Of a stretch of 64,000 nt of DNA, positions 46,914 through 58,231 are shown in pieces. Under the pieces are notes generated by a model that was not told the origin of the DNA, did not search any database, and was given only the letters and a program-made list of their open reading frames with translations. Origin of the DNA: Phlebiopsis flavidoalba (lineage: Eukaryota > Basidiomycota > Agaricomycetes > Polyporales > Phanerochaetaceae); NCBI GenBank assembly GCA_035772785.1, contig JAOCPU010000040.1:124001-188000 (forward strand), read 5' to 3'. Each line of letters starts with the position of its first letter. Positions within the stretch are counted from its first letter, which is position 1. A program made the position numbers and the translations under genes.

Positions 46914-49900
46914 TTACAAAGGTTCATCGTCGCACATAAGGTCTGCCGCGTGACGTGCAGCCTCTTCAGCCGAGCCGATGATGGCCGGTGCGGTAAGCAT
47001 CCTTGAGGATCTGCAGTGCTCCAAACGTCTCAGGTTTTGAGACGGTTGCGACGTTGGCAGTTCCGGTCCTGCCACCACTCGAGAAGGCACGTTCGGATGC
47101 AACGGCAGAGCCCTGGATAGCAAGATAGTCTCTTGCCATCCTGGGAACTAGAACGGGGAACTCGTGGGCGTGGTGCTAAGGCATAAGGCATCAGAAGAGT
47201 GTGACCATGCATGAAAAAGCAAACACTTACTCCCACACACGCAATCGGGTCCACGTCCATGGGTGCGAGAGGCGTGTTGAAGTAGCGCACCAGCTCAGCA
47301 AATGGGTCATGGGCCTCGCGGTCCGATGCCATTCGGCCGAGAAGGGTCTTTCGCATCCACGACGAAGCGTAACCGTTGGACATAGAGGTCCCAGCGGCCG
47401 ACACTTGTGAAGATGACGTGGCAGGAGCGGAAAGCGGCTGTTGTTGAGGCCTGTGAAGGGGCCAGTCGGCGTGGCGGACTTCGATGCATAGCTCAAGAAC
47501 TATGGCAAACAGAGTATTAGCAGAGATTGTCATATGTTCAAGGTTCCACGTACTTTTGAACGGAAATCAATCATTCCCGCATCGTAGTAGTCGAAGTCCC
47601 AATTCTCCTTGGCGTACGCATCTTTGACACGAGGATCAAGAGCTTGAAGGAATCTCATTAGCCACAGTGAAACGAAAGAGTGATTACCACTTACCAAGGC
47701 ATATAAAATACATGTCACTCTGATCAAGACGACGATAGTATTGCTTGAGTTTGGCCAGTCCTGCCTCAAGGCCGTGCTTGACTGGGGCAAAGCGAGACGC
47801 TCTCGACATAGTCTCCATCGGTCTTGCACGCATTCCAATATCGGGATTGCGCGCCAGACTGTGGGTGACGTCTCTGACGAGAAGCTCGCCTGAGCACCCC
47901 GCAACTCCTAGAAGTGGATATCATCAGAACCATAAGAGGGGTAGTCAGTAAGAAGCAGAGACTTACCTTAAGGACTTCGCATATAAGCTCAAGGAGCTCC
48001 CACTCTCTCTTCTCGAGAGAGTAAGCTGCATAAGTCTTCCCTCCTGTGAGGTCAGGAACGCGGTCGCTATCGTCCGCTAGACGGCAGAACTTGTTAACAG
48101 CCTACAGAGCAAACCAATCTAAATTAGCCAACGGTATTTGTAGTAACGAGACAGGATACGCACCGGCTTTGTGTCGAGAACACGCTGGATGAGGTCGTGC
48201 ATTGATCCCCCATCGCGTGCGGATCCACTTGATAAGTTGCAATGGAGTGATCTTCTCTTCCGCGCATACCGTAGCAAAATACTCGCGTGCTTGAGGGGAT
48301 GCGCGAACCTATACGCTTGAATTAGATCCAAGTATAAAAAATGGTGTAGAAAGAGACGTACCTGGTTGATTAAGGCCAAGAACTTTGCTAAGAACGTCGT
48401 CCGGGGCAAAGTCCGTCTCATCCGGACTCAAAGCGTCAGACTCAACGTTGTCGTGTGCCCAATTGTCGTCGTCCACCTCTTCGTCATCTTCAACGGTGGC
48501 TTGTTTGTTGCTGCGGCCAGTTCCACGTCTCCGATGGTGAAGGGCAGACGGTCTCGATGAATGCCTTCGCCGCAAGATGAAGCACATGCTCCATACAGCG
48601 CCCTCGGCGCTGCTTGGCCTGCCACCTGCGGCCCTCTGGATCGTCCAGAAGACGCTCCAATGCTCGCATGCCCCAGGCATCGTTGGCTGTTGCGTTGTCT
48701 GATGTCGCCCATCCAAGCTAGATGACGAACCTCAACAGTGAGTATATAAGCAGATATGCATAAGTCCCTTACTTACCTTAGCGCGTAAATCATATCGGTC
48801 AACAACGCGAATGATGACATTTGCAATATTGGCACCGCTATGGTTGCCGCCGTCGATCTTGGTGAAGCCGATAACCTTTGGCTTCGAGTGGTCCCAACTC
48901 GTCAGGCCGATCCTTTTTGGAGCTGTAATGTAGTTGGGATGCGGATATGGTCAGATACGCATCGAGTGCATCTGAGGTCCAGGCATCAAAGGTAATTGAT
49001 ACCTGCCCCAGGAATATCCTGTCAAATCTGCTGTTCATCGACTAGCATCGCATATCAAACATACCGTTGCTTACCTTCAGCTGGGCCGATCTTGAGACGA
49101 TATCGTGGGCGGCGGGGGTGCCATTTACCCGCCAGCTCGAGAAACAGTCTGGCGTATCTTTCGTTCGATGGGGAATATCGGATTCCTTCATCTGAGGCCG
49201 CTGGAACTTCAGCAGGGCTCGAAAAAAACGAAGTGTACGTTCGACGATCTTGGAATGGCTGCAAACCATGGATGAGCAAAGATATTGAGCTGATGAGTGA
49301 ATGTGGCTTACCAAGTCGGGGGGGGGGGGGGGACAAGCACGGCTATTGTTTTCCACGAATGTGATTGAGCAAGCCCTCGCTTGTCCCACTTGGTGTGTTC
49401 TTGATAAACCCATTGAGGGTACCTTTGTGCAAGAGATTGTTGGGTAGGAGTGTTGCCTGCTTCCATCGGCACTGGGCAGCGTCCTCTGGCAATGCGCGAG
49501 GGTTCGGCTCGACACCGTTGTCGCGCACACACTTCTTTGAGGTACACCTCGCCGTGTGTCTTCCAGTGGCGAGTAAGATGTGAGTGCACGTCGGAGTGTC
49601 GGAACTACTGCCTGTAAACCAGGCAGGTCGCTTTCGATCCCTATGAAGACATTGTGTTAACAAATATATCACAACAGGTTTGTATAGTTCAGATACGCAC
49701 TCGCGCAAAACAGAACACCAGTGGCCTTTTTCGACTACAACTGGATTCCAGAGTCTTTTCTCTCGGTGGCTTGATAAGACTCCACGTATATCGATCGTCG
49801 TGCATCCCGTTTGCTGCACGGACGTTTGGCGAGTCGGGCTAGAGATGGGTTTATGAGGCACAACGTTTGTAGTCGAATGTGATGCAGTCAGGATTAACGG

Positions 49901-50706
49901 CACACTTTGCGTTTCTGCTCTCTCTCATACCTCTGCAGACGCATTTGATCGTATCGTAGCGTCTCCAGCGCTTTCATTCGGTCTCACGCTGTCCCGTCAT
50001 CGTCACATCTGCGGGCAATCCCCTTCATTGTCGATGTCACTCAAAACGACACTCATGTACTTAGCCTTGCCCTTGTTCGGCTTGGCGCGGCTAGATCATG
50101 TAGAACTATAGTTTAGTGGGGTTTTTTGAAACTATGACAGTATGCTAACCTGCAGAACCTCATCCACTTCAGTATCTTCGCCCTCCAAGATTGCGTCACT
50201 CTTGCGCCTTTGAGGTCGTCGTCGTCGATGATGAAGAGACCTAACAGCATTGGTGAGCTTCTATCTCAATTCTCCATAGCAAAGCAGCACAACGAGCCAC
50301 TTACCGTCATTTGTCCTGGGTTGAGCTTGCAGTCGAACCTTGCCATTCCTTATTTGGGCCTGCAAGGGGCCGTGTTGGCACCAGCGGAAACATCAAGCGG
50401 ATCTTCACCAAGGGCCTTCCAGGTTTGCCTACGAGCTCTACGCAGCTCCAGCAATCATTTCGGCGTCCGCGTTGGAGGGCGTGAGACGCGCTTTGCCATA
50501 CATGTGTGAGTTAGTCATGGACGATGGACAGGAAACTGAATTGGTGAGTCTCACCTTTCTGCGATGAGCTGACCTCCGGGGGGCCCTTAGATTCGTCTTT
50601 TTAGAAGGATTCGTCTTCTGAGTGCTGCCACTCGATTTTCTGATGCAATCCTTTGAGAGTTCCGTCCGCAGCAAGGGCGCCATTGGTCATTGTGTAGCTG
50701 GTCGGA
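46914..50706 (-). CDS. hAT transposase, frame disrupted
   Basis: This protein catalyses cut-and-paste transposition in the nucleus. From the N terminus: MTNGALAADGTLKGLHQKIE near 50690; a BED-finger-like Cys/His stretch near 49500-49620 (TCTHILLATGRHTARCTSK); ALLKFQRPQMKESDIPHRTK near 49150-49200; the catalytic-core part GQVSITFDAWTSDALDAYLT near 48970-49020; LGWATSDNATANDAWGMRAL near 48660-48720; EEKITPLQLIKWIRTRWG near 48210-48260; VPDLTGGKTYAAYSLEKREW; and the C-terminal dimerisation domain (DPFAELVRYFNTPLAPMDVD, then FPVLVRMARDYLAIQGSAVA and SERAFSS) near 47070-47320. The stop is at 46914. These parts sit in different frames, separated by likely introns and several indels. A 15-base C run on the coding strand at 49318-49332 interrupts an exon. 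It is probably inactive as read, but could be intact if the indels are assembly errors. Confidence 0.82.
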
Positions 50707-51404
50707 AGACATCGTGAAAGTGCGCAATGGACGAGCGTTGGTGGGTGGGGTGATTACTAGGCGAAGGGGAGGATTTGTACTCTGTAGTTGTTTAGCACCA
50801 CTTAAATAGATGTTTGGGGCCCAGAATCCAGAGCACTCACCAATGCCGTCTCGGATAGTTGCACGTCTCGGAAGACGCAACGTGAATGGCTCTCCATGTC
50901 ACACAGTGCTAGAGCAAAAAGCCGGACAGACAACTTTGCAAGACATCCTCGAGGAGGCTAGGTAATGTTGCTGTGTGTGAAACTGAGTTAGAGTCGGACT
51001 GGCCTAACGTTTCCGTTGTGCCAGTGAGTCCGAGGGTACCCACGCTCAGAAGGCCTTGCTCGAACGCCCAAAGAGTTTGAGTTTTTGACGTCACTAGAGA
51101 GCCCATTAAGCAAGAAGGTAGAGTGTTGGTGTGGGCGAAAGCGAGTTGGATTGAAAGCAAGAAGGAATGTTAATGAATGACAGTGTCAAGCTAATCCTCG
51201 TCAAGCCGCACTGCGTCGCCACAAGAGATGCGACGGCGTCCTGACTTACTACCCAATTAGGTGAGCACCTGTCATGCCCAGAGATGACGTCACATTTCTA
51301 CGGCTTTAACTTGATTCATATTTGAATCTTACTCCGATTTGACAGTCTTTTCCGCCGTCTCGGGTATGTTTTTTCCAAGTCTTTGCATGCCCTTCAAATG
51401 TTTC

Positions 51405-51580
51405 GGTTCGAACCGGTCCGATAACCAGTTCAAACCGGTTCTCCGATACAGCAAATCCGTCCGAACCATGGTACCGAACTCTGCCCGAGACCTCTGAACC
51501 GGACCCAGTGCCTGGACCTGAACCAATGGTCCAGTCCAGAAGTTCATGGTTCGGACCCGCGGTTCACGAACCAAACCGCG
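51405..51580. repeat. Right subterminal GGTTC/GAACC cluster of hAT element
   Basis: GGTTCGAACCGGTCC, CAAACCGGTTC, CTGAACCGGACC, CTGAACCAATGGTCC, GGTTCGGACCCGCGGTTCACGAACC and related motifs occur in both orientations over 175 bases. They mirror the left cluster but carry more CCGG-type variants. Confidence 0.75.
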
Positions 51581-51634
51581 CGTCTCATCACTAAGGTTTA
51601 CTGTGAATCGGAGGAGCGGACGGGCAAAAAACAT

Positions 51635-51733
51635 GGACACTTGGGAGGATTGAACTCCCAACATTTCCTCACGCAGACGGCGAAAGCGAAGATGCGAAGC
51701 GTGCGCCGCTACGTCACACTGTGCCAAGTGGCC
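51635..51733 (-). other. tRNA-like sequence just outside the hAT right end
   Basis: On the minus strand GGCCACTT pairs with AAGTGTCC in all but one position, like an acceptor stem. An A-box-like TGGCACAGTG follows. A perfect 5-bp arm CACGC/GCGTG encloses a loop of about 24 bases (a loop plus a possible 17-base intron, with CGC in anticodon position). GGGAG-TTCAATC-CTCCC forms a perfect T arm with a B box. The D arm does not fold and the variable region is long. It could be a decayed tRNA gene, a tRNA-derived SINE head or a true tRNA with base errors. Confidence 0.5.
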
Positions 51734-51844
51734 CATGTCGATTTGTCCGGTTATTAGTTTATCATTGTCATTCGACTTCGGTGCGGTACTGCTTGACAAT
51801 CCCCACTGCTCTAGGCGCTTCGAGGACACCCTCAGCATCCGAAT

Positions 51845-51915
51845 AAGCCGAAGACGGAGTCCAAAAGACTTGAACCACCAGACATGTATCATTGTTACTG
51901 GCGAATTGAGCTACA
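51845..51915 (-). other. Second, weaker tRNA-like sequence
   Basis: On the minus strand TGTAGCTCAATTCG resembles an A box and GGTGGTTCAAGTC a B box about 35 bases later, at tRNA-like spacing. Stems are poor. This may be another tRNA-derived repeat fragment, or chance. Confidence 0.25.
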
Positions 51916-52046
51916 CGTTGTTCCATAGATGTTCCAGATACCAGAGGACGAAACAAATTTGAAGACCCAGACCAAAAGTCACCCGTGGCATAGAGAGAGC
52001 ACAAATACAATTATTTGCCGGGTCACATTCCCTACTCACTTCAGAG

Positions 52047-54870
52047 CTAGAATCCACCTTTGCCTTGAAACACGCGCGAACCGCGTTTCATCATGCCCTT
52101 CATGACCTCGATCGGACCACCTATCGCAACCAGAAAAAAGTCAGCACCGTGAGGCTTCACAAAAAAGCAATAAGGAAACTCACCGTATCCACCACTGCTC
52201 ATAACGACATTCCCGTCCTTGTCGCGCCACACACGCTCATCCTCCTGTACCTCGCCGTACAGACCCGAGTTCTGGTTGTGGTTGAGAGCAGCAACCCACT
52301 CCTTCGCGAGCTGGCGGAGTCCACCATAATGTTCGTCTCCTGCGAGTGGTACCATGACTGCGCGTCCTGGTTACCATTACCTGCGATTGTGAAAAACGAT
52401 TTGTTCGTCGATGCAGCAGAACTTGACTGGTTACGGTTCGCCGTTTAACATGAGAATTGCCAAACAGAAGGTGGAGGGGCGAGGAGGGGCGTACCATGAC
52501 AGTTGCGCTCCTTCTTGCTCGCGTCGATGAGGGAATCATCTGCGCGGTCCTTGGCGACTGTACGGCGAGTTACTCAGCACTTGCGTTTGAGGTTCTTGCG
52601 CTTAGCATTGGCCCTCGCTGTTGAGCGTTTCACACGATCTCTTGGGCGAATAAACACCTTGTTGTACCCCTGGTCCCGCTTTGCAATGGCTAGCATACTT
52701 CTCACCCTGGTGTCATTGGTAGCCTGTACACAATTATGACGTTTGTCAGAGTGGGGCCAGTTGACTGAGAACAGATCGGGGACGTACTCGATGCAGGAAC
52801 GTAGAGAGTGCACACGACGTCGCGCTGCATGCATCCAGGACTGCTTCGATCACCTCAGGAGCGTTGAAAGTCGGGAGTATTGACCTGAAAATCTGCGTTT
52901 TAGATGCTTTCGCCACAAGAAGAGCAGAAACCATACATCAATACGCTCTTCTGCGCGCGTCAAACACCGAATACACAGACTGCCCAGGCAACATTCTGTG
53001 ACGGACATCCGCACCTCCGCATGCCCCGGCGCTGCACAGTGTGTCGCAGGGGTGATAGCTTGGCCTTGTAGCGCACTCATAAAACGTACTGCCGTGTGGC
53101 GCACACACGTCACGGTTAACCATCGCGATGGTGACGGGTTCGTGTCGCTCGTGGCAGCACAAACGGCTCGAAAGCCCTCGGCATTGATAATAAGCGTAAC
53201 AGTCCGTCATTGGGCTTCTTGCTCTTCATAACTCTTCTTCTTCTTGTCCTGTTCTCTTTCTTCTTTTGCTCGCTCGAGTTGCCGTTCGGCTCGGGGGAAG
53301 GACTGCCGTCGATGGGGTTCGCGTCGGGATCTCTGCGGGTTTGGTGTTTCTGGAAGTGCTACATTTAGCAATGAGCTAATACCTTTTCAGGAGAACTGAC
53401 CAGGATGTGTAGGGAGGGCGTCCGCGCTGGTGCGCACCATCTCGGCCTTGCTGATTTAGCCTCCTCGAATGGATCTCTGATGTCTGCTCCCGTTTCTACG
53501 CCGTCCGCTTGCCCTCGGTATACCAAACGGCCTGCGATCAACCGAGGCTTTGGGGTTTGCGATAGTAGCGGCAATGGTGGATCCATCTTTTTCGCCCCAG
53601 CTAAGCAGTGCGACTTCATAGTAACGAGTCAAAACGATCGGTCCTTCTCTAGTGGATGTTCTCATCTCCAAGTTGACACGAGTCTTGGATATTGTTTGAC
53701 GAGATACAAAGCGATGCGGGCGGTCGATCGACCATATACTTTGCGTGGAACGTGCCCATAATCGGGCGGTGGTAGTTCTTTGGGCCGATGTCCCATGTAA
53801 GCAATAACTATCTCTTCAATACGAGAGCGCATAACGTACCATGGACTTCGAAGTGTATGCCGCCGAGCTCTTCTTTCGCAGGGAGACCGAGACCGCCCAA
53901 TTCATCTGGGGCGACTTGCTGATGGGTTCTTGATGACTTGCTTGGGTGTTCTAGGTTGTTGCCTCGATCAAAGATGAGCTTGACGACCGGTCTTTCCTCA
54001 GCGGGATGCGAGTTCAAATCGGTGAGAAAGCTCGATGAGTGCAATCATGAATACTAGATGATATTTATCCGTTGGGTCAATTGAATGTGGACCAGGTATT
54101 GAATACTTACAAGTGAGCTCCCAAGAATGGTTCCCAGTAGTTCGTTGCGAGGAAGACTTCGTGTTTGGCATTGACAATAAGGCTCTTGTAGTACCGCATT
54201 ATATCGGGAATCCTTGAACATTATGTGTTAGAACGTGGGTAGCTGCACGACGGGCCGATACATACGTACAAGAGGAGATGACGGAAAGCGGTACGACGAC
54301 CGGAGCTTCCCATGATACTTGGGGAGCACATTCCTTTGAGTGGTGGCCATGTTCGAGGTTGTATCCATATACATTCGAATAAATCTGGAGGATTGCAAGC
54401 GAGTTAGTCACGGAAGGGTATTGTGGCAGGGTGGGCAATGTTATTGGAATCTGAAACAATGAAGATAGCGACATCCTTCGGTGACGCAACCCCGCGTGAG
54501 GAGTCATAGAAATGCCACACACCTTTAAGAATAAATCACTAGGCCTATACGGAAATTTGCCGTGCACTGCTCAGCACGGTGCCCAAGTCCTCGTGGGGTA
54601 AAGTTCCTCGCTCAGACGCAGCTTCTTCGAGCGAGTCGCGGTCTGATGGTTTCTCGTTGAACACCTCGTACGCCACATCGAGGACTCGAGCCGTAGGATT
54701 CTTCTCCATGGCTGCGATGATGGTCTCTTTGGGTTCGTGGCGAGCTGGTATACTCGCGTCGGACGTCCATCTTGGAGGGCGTAGACGACGTCGAGAGCAG
54801 TGAGAAGGATGGGTATCAAAGAGGGGAAAGATGGGGAGAAAGGCGGATAGCTGGAAGTGTAGGATAGCAT
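52047..54870 (-). CDS. Phospholipase D superfamily protein with two HKD motifs
   Basis: PLD-superfamily enzymes transfer phosphatidyl groups or cut phosphodiesters through two H-x-K-x4-D motifs. N-terminal part: a short hydrophobic stretch (PSLIPILLTALDVVYALQDG); ATARVLDVAYEVFNEKPSDR-like sequence near 54650-54700; IPDIMRYYKSLIVNAKHEVF with LATNYWEPFLGAH near 54130-54210; VVKLIFDRGNNLEHPSKSSR; and DELGGLGLPAKEELGGIHFE. The first HKD motif is GTFHAKYMVVDR, then SNNIQD, near 53680-53760. EGPIVLTRYYEVALLSWGEK follows. Second half: FNAPEVIEAVLDAC; YNKVFIRPRDRVKRSTARAN; ADDSLIDASKKERNCH running across the start of the second HKD motif; GNGNQDAQSWYHSQETNIMV near 52340-52400; and a C terminus MKGMMKRGSRVFQGKGGF with a stop at 52047. 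Introns and frameshifts are frequent, and both motifs cross damaged spots. The family is widespread in basidiomycetes; the substrate is unknown, and cardiolipin-synthase-like activity is one possibility. Confidence 0.85.
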
Positions 54871-54930
54871 ATTTTATAGTGCACAGCGCTGGTGTAGAGG
54901 CATGTACAGGGCAGAGAACTCTAACCATGG

Positions 54931-55618
54931 CGATGCGCTCTCATTGATGGTGACGACATCCACTTCACCTCATCCAATTGCTGTGCGGCTATGAATAGAA
55001 CGTCGAAAGACAAAAGTCCGCCAGCGGAATCGAAACTCGCAGTCTCCATGGGCGCTTGATCACCCCGACTCGGGTCGCGGCGGCCCGTCGCGACGTTGCT
55101 TGCTCGACGCTGAGTTGCTTTGATCTCGACCACCATCTCTCGCTCTTTCCTTACACAGTGTGGGCACCGGCGAATGGACCTGAATTACGACGTGGCATTT
55201 TGAAACTGTATGAAGTATAAAGCCGCTACGGTATCGAACAGCCAGACTTCGTTTACGGTCATTCGGGCCTACTAAATTGCACCGGACGTTTGACGGAGTT
55301 CAAGTTTCAAGTCAAAAATCGGGACGGGAAGCAGGTTAGTGTATAACGCATCGGGGCAAATCACGATAACTAACCGTAATAGCCGAACGTTACGCTCTCA
55401 TGTGCCTGAGATAGCCATTCCAATCACCAGGCCTGGCCCCGGCAAACTCTTTCTGAACCTAACGTAACCATGGCCCGGACAGCAAGTGTAGAGGAGTCCT
55501 CTCACGGCTCGCCTCGCTCGGCTGTCTCATCCCGCTCGCTACGCGGAACCGCGTGCACCAGCGTCCGCTTTCTCAGCTTCTTCTTTGCCGCACACAATGC
55601 AGGGACAGCCGACAACAG
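54931..55618. other. Divergent intergenic region between PLD gene and P450 cluster
   Basis: The PLD-like gene (minus) and the first P450 (plus) diverge here, so both promoters should lie in this 0.7 kb. A minus-strand frame of 71 codons at 54921-55136 has no known motif. A TATAAA near 55216 is too far from the P450 start to be its main TATA box. Confidence 0.45.
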
Positions 55619-55626
55619 TATATAAG
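55619..55626 (+). promoter_or_regulatory. TATA box of the first P450 gene
   Basis: TATATAAG lies 80 bases upstream of the start codon at 55706, within a CT-rich leader. Sequence and spacing fit a fungal core promoter. Confidence 0.6.
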
Positions 55627-55705
55627 AGTCCTATCTGGCCTCTTGAAAGGCTTTCTACAAACCCTCTTGACCCCAGAACGCTCGAACTCAGTTTTCACGC
55701 TCAAC

Positions 55706-57810
55706 ATGGCGCTCGTTTTTGGGCTCACAGAGGGCGTTCTTGTCTTGATCATACCGTTTGCGGTATGGAAGCTGCTACTTCGCGCGAGCACTGGCAAGAC
55801 GCGTCTACCCTACCCACCACGCTGGCCCGCCCGGGCTACCTCTCCTTGGGAACATGTCCTCGTTGAATGGACCCACCCATGTTGCGTACCATGAGATGTG
55901 CAAGAACTGTGGTAATCATTATTTTGCTCACTGCCACTTCGCAGCCAATTGACGCATTGCAGATTCGGACGTTATTCGACTGTATGCATTTGGCGCGAAC
56001 ATCATCATTCTAGATAGCTTCCAAGCCGCCGTTGACCTTCTCGACAAGCGCTCTTCCATTTACTCCGACAGGTCTGTCTCATCCACGCTCCTCCTGGCAT
56101 ATACTCACGTCGTACAGGCCGACATCGTCAATGACAATGTGGAACGAGCTGTAAGCCCCACTCCCTCGACTACGTATATCCGCTCATGTCCCATAGCTAG
56201 CGTTGGCCTTGGCTGGAGCTTCGTGTTCCAGGCGTACAACCAAGAATGGCGCGACGGACGCAAGGCCATTCATCGGGAGTTCTCGGCAGACGCGTTTAAG
56301 AAACATCGGCCTGTGCTCGAGCGCGAGACCCACAAGCTTCTCCGTCGGTTATTGCGCGCGCCTGAGGATTTTATGGCGCACATCCAGAAGTACGTGTCGG
56401 TTTTTCCGGTTTCGCATCATTCTGCTGAATTTAGCAATTCTCTTGTCAAGGCTGACTGGCGGGGAGATCATGAGCATTGTTTATGACATTGAGGTGCTGG
56501 AGAAGGATGACCCGTACATCGCGACAGCGGCAGAGATCGCAAAGGCTGAAGTACAATTCTACGACATGGAACATATTTGGTGGATTTCATACCGATCTGT
56601 AAGTGTACTCTAAGCTTCTCGACATCCTTCTGTTGATTGTTAACATAGTGAAGCACATCCCCCAATGGGCCCCTGGCGCCGACTTCAAGCGAAAGGCTCT
56701 AGTCTGGCGCAGGTCAGTGATGAAACTGTTGAACAAGCCATATGACGGTGTTTCTGGCACGCAATGTTCGTCGTCTTGTGTGCCCTGAGTACTGTATCCC
56801 AGCTGACACGTTCATGAGAACTCCCACCAAGGCAGCCGCCAGTGCGTAGCAAAATCTCTATTAGATGAAGTCGTCGCTCCGGCCACGGATCCTGCCTATA
56901 TGGAGCGCATTGTCAAAGGCGCCATGGCCCACGATGTACTTTGGTGCGTCTCTGATTCCCTCTTGAGCCTGTAACGCTAACCGGGACTTGCACCAGGCGG
57001 ATCCGACACGGTGAGTCCCCGTCGTGCCGCGCGCAGAAGCTGCTCTGACGAGCGCGGGCGGTGCACTGTGCATGTGCAGACGCTCTCCATTCTCTGGTCC
57101 TTTTTGTCCTTGCGATGGTGTGCTTCATCCGCAAGCACAGCGCCGGGCACAAGAGGAGATCGATAGGGTATGTGCGGGACGGTTACCTGAGTTTGGGGAT
57201 GTGGGTACGATTCCGTATGTGGATGCGCTGGTGAGGGAGTGTCTGCGCTGGAACCCCGTGGCATTGATGAGTGAGTGGTCAATGGACGGCTCAGGACTTT
57301 ATTACTGAGATAGCCACCTAGATTTTGGCCCATCGTTGCACGGAAGACAATGAGTACAGAGAGTGGCTAATACCAGGCGGCTCTGTCCAGGGGGTAGTGA
57401 GGTACTCGCTAACCTTTGGTACGAATCACACCCTCTCAAAGATGCCCGCATCCACTCTTCGCGCTCACAGCGCTTAGGGCTATGCTGCACGACGAGGAAG
57501 CCTATCCCAGTCCAAACGAGTTTCAACCTGAACGCTTTCTCAAGCCTTCTGGGACTCACTACATCCTCGATCCCAGCGTGCGCGACCCCGCCCAAATCAC
57601 ATACGGCTTCGGCCGGCGCATCTGCCCGGGACGCTTCATGGCCTACGAGTCGCTCTGGTTCACCATCGCGTCCATCCTCGCCGTCTTCGACTTCAGCCCG
57701 TGCACGAGACGCCGATGGTCGCCCCAGTACTCCCCCCTCCCGCGGAGTACGACTATGCGTTCACGATGGTGCGTTCGCGTTTTATTTTGCCGCTGTGTAT
57801 AGTGCGCTGA
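55706..57810 (+). CDS. Cytochrome P450 monooxygenase, tandem copy 1
   Basis: P450s are haem-thiolate monooxygenases; fungal ones are anchored in the ER. The start at 55706 gives an N-terminal membrane anchor (MALVFGLTEGVLVLIIPFAV), then the Pro-rich hinge PPGPPGLPLLGN across a frameshift near 55825. Further blocks are IRLYAFGANIIILDSFQAAV; LDKRSSIYSDR; WRDGRKAIHREFSADAFKKH (helix C region); VNIVKHIPQWAPGADFKRKA; GGSDT plus TLSILWSF of the I helix, split by an intron; the K-helix motif in VDALVRECLRWNPVALM (ExxR); HDEEAYPSPNEFQPERFLKP; and the haem loop YGFGRRICPGRFMAYESLWF with the Cys ligand near 57605-57660. A one-base gap after FDFSP (57700) then leads to VHETPMVAPVL and a stop at 57808. 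About ten introns. The haem loop resembles the O-methylsterigmatocystin-oxidoreductase-like group expanded in Agaricomycetes. It is the best preserved of the three copies. Confidence 0.88.
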
Positions 57811-58231
57811 GGGCCCGCGGGGTGGTATAAGCCATCCCAAACCGTTTAAGTGTAGCATCAAGCCACGCTCCACGTGTCATGAGGCGCTGATAGTAGAGAC
57901 TGGGATGTAGCCTCGGCATCAATTCAGTTCATGCAAGCCAAATGTATATGTGCACACCCGTATGCGGCTGGGAATGAAGGATAGGGCGGGTATTTATTTC
58001 CCCGTTTCGCTCGGTGTTTCTCGTGCGCACGCGGTGGGTGTGACGTTTTGCACTAACTTTAACCTAATCTTCAGCTGCCAGAGGACCGTGATTGTGGTGC
58101 GGAGCAGTGATTGTATTCAAAAGCTTCTTACACCTGCAACACGATTGACCCGCCTTACAGCTATCAGCTCAGGTGGCCAAGCGGGATCCCACACTAGCTA
58201 TCATCTGTGAGCAGATAAAACTGGACCCATC

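Larger units (their letters stand above)
46184..51593 (-). mobile_element. hAT superfamily DNA transposon
   Basis: The candidate ends read TAGTGTTGCACGGTTCAGTTCGGTTC on the left (46184) and, in reverse complement, TAGTGATGAGACGCGCGGTT on the right (51593), an imperfect terminal inverted repeat. Both ends carry clusters of GGTTC/GAACC motifs (46194-46345 and 51405-51580), like the subterminal transposase-binding repeats of hAT elements. The interior holds a minus-strand transposase with the hAT C-terminal dimerisation domain. The element would be about 5.4 kb. The flanking eight bases (GTTAGTAC and AGGTTTAC) do not match as a target site duplication, so the exact ends may be off by a few bases, or the copy is old or misassembled. 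Confidence 0.75.

Noticed and set aside
46176..51601. Eight-base target site duplication of the hAT element
   Set aside because: GTTAGTAC and AGGTTTAC share only the last three bases; this does not support a duplication at the ends I chose.
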